DNA from: Pirellulaceae bacterium
GTDB lineage: Bacteria; Planctomycetota; Planctomycetia; Pirellulales; Pirellulaceae
Assembly (NCBI GenBank): GCA_022448645.1
Contig: JAKVBZ010000071.1
Location: 1 to 28,288, forward strand
Length of the DNA: 28,288 nucleotides
Direction: 5' to 3'
A program made the position numbers and the translations under genes. Below, one piece after another: positions 24,257 to 28,288 of this stretch; the stretch's first letter is position 1, and each line of letters begins with the position of its first letter. Under the pieces are notes generated by a model that was given only the letters and a program-made list of their open reading frames with translations, did not search any database and was not told the DNA's origin.

Positions 24257-25227
24257 GACGTGACCGAGGCTGACCTCGCGTGTTGTCCCACAGTGTTGTC
24301 CTGTCCCTGTGATTCAGATTGGCCTAGACCAGGTAACCGCACTTCAAACACAGTGCCTGGACCATCGTCGGCATTCAACACAATGACGCGACCCGACAGA
24401 CGCCTGACCAGTGTGCGCACAATATATAAACCCAATCCTGTTCCAGGTTTTTTTCGCTCAAGCTCCAATCCCAGACGTTCAAATCGACCAAAGATTTTAC
24501 GACGTAGTTGAGGCGGAATCCCTTGGCCGTTGTCGCGAATGCGTGTGACCGTATACTGTATCGCCGCATCCAATTTGACAGACACCTCAACCTGTGGTGT
24601 CGACCCCGCGTACTTTACCGCATTATCCAATAGATTACGAAAAATCATATCCGCATCCATACGTGTCGCCCGCAATTGGCAAGGCTCGACATCGAACCGG
24701 ATGGTTTGCAACGGAACACGGTACCGAAGACAAACGGAATCGGCACATTCTCGCAGCAATTCGGGTAAGTCAATCGTCTCGATATCCTCTTCCAGTCGCC
24801 GTTTCTCCAGCTGGGCTGCATCTAAAAGATGGTTGATCAGATGGTCCAAACGATCAACGTCCTCCAACATATACTGACGGAATTCCGCGCTTTCCTCTTC
24901 GTTCACCTGCCGATGCTCTAACGTCTGCAGGTACAGTTTTAGCGATGCGATCGGTGATTTCAGCTCATGGGTGACACTGGCAATGAAATTGGACTGACGA
25001 CGAGTCAGATTGATCGCCTTAATCGACAACACCAAGTAGCAAATGGTACCGCCTAGGACTACCACGAGAAACGTCGTTCCCACGGTCAGCAACGTCCAGA
25101 ACAGAGGCGGATTGTCTTTCATGCTGACCGTCAGCAACACCCACCCAACAATCAAGGCCACCAGCAACACGATCATGACGATCGCTAGCGTAATCGGCAG
25201 GTGTAATGTGCGACGAGGAGTAATCAT
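24253..25227 (-). CDS. Two-TM sensor histidine kinase
   Basis: 324 residues, with AAAGG 8 bases before the ATG. Two transmembrane helices (about 9-33 and 43-68) leave only about ten residues outside, so it has almost no external sensor and may sense within the membrane. The HisKA motif FIASVTHELKSPIASLKLYL has His87. The ATPase domain has NLLDNAVKYAG, DNGQGIPP and GTGLGLYIVRTLV, all intact. It is the first gene of the pair with the OmpR-type regulator, overlapping it by four bases. The signal is unknown. Confidence 0.93.
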   Translation of the reverse strand: MITPRRTLHLPITLAIVMIVLLVALIVGWVLLTVSMKDNPPLFWTLLTVGTTFLVVVLGGTICYLVLSIKAINLTRRQSNFIASVTHELKSPIASLKLYLQTLEHRQVNEEESAEFRQYMLEDVDRLDHLINHLLDAAQLEKRRLEEDIETIDLPELLRECADSVCLRYRVPLQTIRFDVEPCQLRATRMDADMIFRNLLDNAVKYAGSTPQVEVSVKLDAAIQYTVTRIRDNGQGIPPQLRRKIFGRFERLGLELERKKPGTGLGLYIVRTLVRRLSGRVIVLNADDGPGTVFEVRLPGLGQSESQGQDNTVGQHARSASVTS

Positions 25228-25403
25228 CCGCCAAACCTTTAGTTATCGAGCATAACGCTGTGGTACTAGAACCGTCAACGGCGGCCACGGTTCTTTCATC
25301 GCAAATCCTTTTGCAAAATGACACAAATCGACGCGGGACATGGCCTGCAAACGTCATGGACGGATCGTTCGCTGAAACCCACTTCAACCTGGCGATTCGT
25401 GAC

Positions 25404-26729
25404 CTAGTACGACGCGGACGAATCTCCGGTCAAGTATTGTCGATAGACGTCCAGTGTCGCGGCCGCCATCGTCGAGGCATCTCGATGCTGGTGGACATAG
25501 GTTTGGCCTTCTCTACCCAGCCTTCCTCGAAGTTCATGATCCAGTAATACCGTTGCCAATTCCTGCACCAGACTATTTTGAAGGTTCTGAGTATCGAACA
25601 GGCGTCCTCCGGCCGCCCCCAGTAGTTCTGGAAAAGCTCCGTGCCTTGGCTGCACAACCGGTGTGCCACAGGCGAGCGCCTCGAGCACATACAAACCTTT
25701 GGGCTCTTCATACACAGACGGCACGGACAACACATCGACGGACTTCAGAAAGTCAATTTTTTGTGCTCGCTCGAGAACTCCTTCGTAACTAAAAGCTTCC
25801 TCTGCGCCCGCTTCTTTCAACCTTTTTTGCTGAGACTGGAAATACGCGACGTCGTCACTCCCTAACCAGCCAGCGATTCGCAAGCGAGTGTCTTCCAACC
25901 CACTCAGTTGTCGTAATTCAAGAAACGCCTCGACCAAATGATGAAGCCCCTTGAAAAAACAGACGCGGGCTAAATAACCGATGGTCAACGGCCCTTCTTT
26001 TTTCGAGGAACTCTCTCGTGGAAAACCATCCATGCTGATGCCCAGAGGCACGATGTGCATCTTGGCAGGAGGTATGGACAATAGCTCGGACATGCGATCT
26101 GCGTAGAACTGGCTGAAAACAATGAAACCGTCCACATGCTGTACCAATTCGCGCAGTCGCTGTATCACGCGAGTTCGGTACGGCTCTTGCAGCCCAGTTA
26201 AAAAGATGTCGTCCCCCTGAAGTGTTACGAGAATCGGCACGTGTAGAGCCTGTTTTAGCGCCGGAACGCACCCCGTCATCAGCATGTTGCTGAAATTAAT
26301 GATGTCAGGTTTCCCTTCGCCAGCCAACCAATTGACAAATTGCTGTACCGCACCTTTTTGTGCCCCGGAAACACCTTCCAACATGGACTCGGTCAATGGC
26401 CCCAAACGCGAAGCATCTGTCGACGTACTGCGCTGGCTGACCCAACGCAGCAAAGCGGGGCGATCAAGCCAACGATCCACGGCGCGCGGCACGTAACGGA
26501 ACCACGGCAAGCGATGACGCAAGTAGACTCCAATGCCGCCAAAAAAAACACGATCCATGCTCACATTATCCTCGTCGGTGCGAATCGGCGTGTACGTCGG
26601 AATCAATTGGATGTCCACGCCACTTCGCTGCAAAGCGGCTGCCAGAGCATTGTCACGTAAGCAGCTACCGCAGTACATTCCTCCAGCTCCGGAAGCAATA
26701 AAGGCAATGCGAGGAGCGGATAGGGCCAT
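25404..26729 (-). CDS. GT4-type glycosyltransferase
   Basis: 441 residues from the ATG at 26729. A longer frame reaches 26867, but the added 46 residues are not part of the fold, and MALSAPRIAFIASGAGGMYC begins the family in the usual way. GT-B fold: the N-terminal domain binds acceptor, and the linker to the second domain is near LTIGYLARVCFFKGLHHLVEAF. The donor site includes VDVLSVPSVYEEPKGLYVLEALACGTPVV, with the two conserved glutamates of GT4 (E-x7-E). The enzyme transfers a nucleotide-activated sugar with retention, and the probable product is an envelope polysaccharide, glycolipid or glycoprotein. GDDIFLTGLQEPYR is a recognisable acceptor-side stretch. Acceptor and sugar are unknown. 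It is transcribed leftward and diverges from the tRNA-Arg gene. Confidence 0.9.
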   Translation of the reverse strand: MALSAPRIAFIASGAGGMYCGSCLRDNALAAALQRSGVDIQLIPTYTPIRTDEDNVSMDRVFFGGIGVYLRHRLPWFRYVPRAVDRWLDRPALLRWVSQRSTSTDASRLGPLTESMLEGVSGAQKGAVQQFVNWLAGEGKPDIINFSNMLMTGCVPALKQALHVPILVTLQGDDIFLTGLQEPYRTRVIQRLRELVQHVDGFIVFSQFYADRMSELLSIPPAKMHIVPLGISMDGFPRESSSKKEGPLTIGYLARVCFFKGLHHLVEAFLELRQLSGLEDTRLRIAGWLGSDDVAYFQSQQKRLKEAGAEEAFSYEGVLERAQKIDFLKSVDVLSVPSVYEEPKGLYVLEALACGTPVVQPRHGAFPELLGAAGGRLFDTQNLQNSLVQELATVLLDHELRGRLGREGQTYVHQHRDASTMAAATLDVYRQYLTGDSSASY

Positions 26730-26841
26730 CTTCGTGAAAACCTTTACGACAAGGACGCGACCCGTTATTTCGGGCCAAAGAGCAAGGAACCAGAACGCCT
26801 CAAGACCAAACGTATCCTCGATTTGAGTTGTGACAAGCCCA

Positions 26842-26870
26842 TTGCCGTAATCAAGCCAACGCGACATAAT
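26842..26870 (+). promoter_or_regulatory. Predicted sigma-70 promoter of tRNA-Arg
   Basis: TTGCCG at 26842-26847 and CATAAT at 26865-26870, separated by 17 bases, 13 bases before the tRNA. The spacing and the distance to the mature 5' end fit a house-keeping promoter. It lies over the proposed upstream region of the glycosyltransferase gene on the other strand. Confidence 0.45.
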
Positions 26871-26883
26871 GTGGCATAGTTTT

Positions 26884-26957
26884 GCGTCCGTAGCTCAATT
26901 GGATAGAGCACTGGTCTTCGGAACCAGGGGTTGCAGGTTCGAGTCCTGCCGGGCGTG
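26884..26957 (+). tRNA. tRNA-Arg (anticodon UCG)
   Basis: 74-base cloverleaf, with all stems read by hand. The acceptor is GCGTCCG with CGGGCGT (including G1-U72 and one further GU pair). The D arm is GCTC/GAGC, the anticodon arm CTGGT-CTTCGGA-ACCAG with anticodon TCG at 26918-26920, and the T arm GCAGG-TTCGAGT-CCTGC. The discriminator base is G. The CCA end is not encoded (CTA follows). It decodes CGA and related arginine codons. Confidence 0.95.
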
Positions 26958-27331
26958 CTAGTACGGCACTGCCAGGTTGTTTCCTACCGTACCTTCTAAA
27001 CGATGGGTCACGAATGACTAATGAAAAATCTAAAATTTTCAAGAAAGTCTGCAGCGAACAAGGGTGACACGGCACCTTAGCACAAATTCTTTTTCACTAA
27101 ATTTTTCCTGAGCGTCCATTCACAGGAAAAAAAACGCAAGTGCCCATCTTCTTTTGACTTAGACAACTGGGGGTGATCGTTGTGACTAGAATGATTAAGA
27201 TACTAACAGTGACGTGGTGCATTGAGCGGCCTAACACCATGAACAGGGCACAACGTTGCACTTGTCGGCCGCCTCATTGAATCCGTTGTTCCGTTGTCAA
27301 CCCATTACGCTTGCTCCTTCATCACACCGTT
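26958..27331. other. Gene-free region between tRNA-Arg and the FHA gene
   Basis: About 370 bases with no supported gene. It holds the inverted repeat listed at 27102-27131 and several A/T-rich runs. No convincing promoter for the FHA gene was found; TAGAAT at 27187-27192 is a possible -10 without a matching -35. A leftward open frame over the tRNA is a tRNA shadow. Confidence 0.4.
27102..27131. terminator. Strong inverted repeat, possible terminator
   Basis: TTTTTCCTG (27102-27110) and CAGGAAAAA (27123-27131) are perfect complements, a 9-pair stem with a 12-base loop, followed by a further A-run. It is symmetric in both directions but its lower stem is only A-T pairs. It could end transcription from the tRNA-Arg side or be a protein-binding site. 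Confidence 0.4.
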
Positions 27332-28015
27332 ATGGCTACCGTCACGTTACGTCTGCTGGACGGCGCCGATCGGGGTCGTGTCTTTGAAAGTCTTCCGACG
27401 CCCGTTACGATCGGACGAGAGGAAGGAAATACGATCCAGCTGAACGACGAACGGGTCAGCCGTTATCACATTAAGATCCAGGAAGATAACGAAAAGCTCG
27501 TCCTGACAGATCTGGAAAGCACCAACGGCACAAAAGTCAACGGGGAAGACATCCAGATCCGCATCCTCCGGTATGGGGACCTGGTCACTGTGGGACGTTC
27601 AGTGCTACTTTTTGGGTCTAGGAATGAAATTGCAGAACGTTTGGCTCGCGTTCGACAAAACGGCGATTCTCACAGCCCGACGGAAAAGGGCGATCTCCAA
27701 AAGAACCCCGAGGATGACGAGGGTGACGCGCTCGACTACGAACTAAGTCTTTCCAACGATCCAGAATTACAAGCCACCCTGCATTTGTTGGAACCCCCGG
27801 AACTTCCGGACCGCCTTTCTCCGGCACAAGCTGCCCAGTTGGCTGAAATGCTGGATTACTTGCATATTCGACTACGCAAAATCTTGGCTTCTGGGCGATT
27901 GGACGAAACCGAGAAAAACTTGACGTTAGATTTTAGAGAATGGCAAGACTTAATCGATTTTCAGACGCGGGTTGCTACCTATCTTCGCTCGATCAGTGAT
28001 CCAGACAAAGATTGA
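27332..28015 (+). CDS. FHA-domain protein
   Basis: 227 residues from ATG at 27332 (TTG at 27311 adds seven residues; neither has a clear ribosome site). The forkhead-associated domain spans about 2-95 and binds phosphothreonine: IGRE at 27-30, VSRYHIKI with Ser43 and His46, and STNGTKVNG at 63-71 are the three conserved blocks, all intact. From about 98 a short basic helix leads to an acidic linker (120-145) and a helical C-terminal part (about 165-225) with no known match. It is probably an adaptor in Ser/Thr kinase signalling. It stands alone between two tRNA genes. Confidence 0.9.
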   Translation: MATVTLRLLDGADRGRVFESLPTPVTIGREEGNTIQLNDERVSRYHIKIQEDNEKLVLTDLESTNGTKVNGEDIQIRILRYGDLVTVGRSVLLFGSRNEIAERLARVRQNGDSHSPTEKGDLQKNPEDDEGDALDYELSLSNDPELQATLHLLEPPELPDRLSPAQAAQLAEMLDYLHIRLRKILASGRLDETEKNLTLDFREWQDLIDFQTRVATYLRSISDPDKD

Positions 28016-28101
28016 TCTTTCCCAGCATAAGCCACCGCACAACCTTTTCATTGATTCAACAAACTTACTCCGGTCCCCGGTAGACTTAGCCTTGCGTCAC
28101 C

Positions 28102-28107
28102 TTGACA
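28102..28107 (+). promoter_or_regulatory. Consensus TTGACA upstream of tRNA-Leu
   Basis: A perfect -35 hexamer TTGACA, 57 bases before the tRNA. The -10 position at 17-base spacing is GAAAAC, which is poor, so the promoter assignment is weak. Confidence 0.25.
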
Positions 28108-28164
28108 GGCCGCACTATCCGGGCGAAAACTGAGTGTTCTGTTTCACTGTTCGTTCAGACGCTA

Positions 28165-28249
28165 GGGCCTGTGGCGGAATTGGCAGACGCGCTAGATTCA
28201 GGATCTAGTGTCCGTTTAGGACGTGGAGGTTCGAATCCTCTCAGGCCCA
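28165..28249 (+). tRNA. tRNA-Leu (anticodon CAG)
   Basis: 85-base class II tRNA. The acceptor GGGCCTG pairs perfectly with CAGGCCC. The anticodon arm is CTAGA-TTCAGGA-TCTAG with anticodon CAG at 28199-28201. The long variable arm is GTCC-GTTTA-GGAC, and the T arm GGAGG-TTCGAAT-CCTCT. The discriminator is A, CCA is not encoded, and a T-rich stretch follows. It decodes CUG. Confidence 0.95.
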
Positions 28250-28288
28250 CTGCTTTTTTAAGCGTCTTTTTGCGGTTTCCTGTTGGTT

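Noticed and set aside
26730..26867. 46-residue N-terminal extension of the glycosyltransferase
   Set aside because: The GT4 fold starts directly at the ATG at 26729; the extension reads through the promoter region of the divergent tRNA gene.
26851..27075. Leftward 74-residue open frame containing RPAGLEPATPG
   Set aside because: It is the antisense reading of the tRNA-Arg gene, a well-known false protein produced by tRNA sequences.
1..28288. CRISPR arrays, transposases, integrases, prophage or attachment sites
   Set aside because: No regularly spaced repeats, transposase or integrase motifs or target-site duplications were seen. The tRNA genes have no nearby integrase or repeated 3' ends.

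Overview
The window reads as chromosomal DNA of a member of the Planctomycetota, most likely a Pirellulales-type bacterium. This is inferred from gene families rather than from a marker gene. The families are a DUF1559 prepilin-like protein with an H-X9-DG end, two exported proteins that combine autotransporter-like repeats, a dockerin-type calcium motif and a PEP-CTERM tail, a Ser/Thr kinase with an N-terminal zinc ribbon, and a large sigma-70 factor fused to helix-turn-helix modules. Gene density is moderate, and several genes use extended N-terminal leaders or non-ATG starts. I see no transposase, integrase, phage gene or CRISPR array.

Layout. Positions 1-334 hold no gene but contain nested inverted repeats. 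The sigma factor is at 335-2008 (-), followed by a 600-base gene-free stretch. A plus-strand block follows: a secreted protein of unknown function (2622-4094), a penicillin-acylase-family hydrolase (4284-6548), an NfeD/ClpP-class membrane protease (6693-8246) and an NAD-dependent epimerase-like protein (8286-9302). NnrE, for NAD(P)HX repair, lies convergently at 9336-10016 (-). A zinc-ribbon FmdB-type small protein (10188-10418) and a DUF3127-like OB-fold protein with an SSB-like acidic tip (10611-10994) come next. The prepilin-like DUF1559 protein (11525-12646) converges on a zinc-ribbon/kinase/TM protein (12657-14543, -).

The most unusual part is 14544-20148. A repeat-rich leader precedes a large modular exported protein whose reading frame is split at a G-run with the form of a -1 slippery heptamer. 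Its stop overlaps the start of a second dockerin/PEP-CTERM protein that shares one of its modules. A secreted MsrB (20362-20970) follows, then two signalling pairs. The first is a phytochrome-type histidine kinase with a receiver domain that has lost its key residues, plus an Rcp1-like single-domain regulator (21244-23394, +). The second is a classical OmpR-type regulator and two-TM kinase (23519-25227, -). A GT4 glycosyltransferase (25404-26729, -), tRNA-Arg(UCG), an FHA-domain protein and tRNA-Leu(CAG) close the window.

Functionally, much of the window serves the cell envelope and its regulation: exported or anchored proteins, a membrane protease, a periplasmic methionine sulfoxide reductase, a glycosyltransferase, two phosphorelay pairs and phosphothreonine signalling (kinase and FHA). 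Co-regulation of these units is inference. What the sequence itself supports is the two-gene PEP-CTERM unit with overlapping stop and start, the ATGA-overlapping kinase/regulator pair, and the close kinase/Rcp1 pair.
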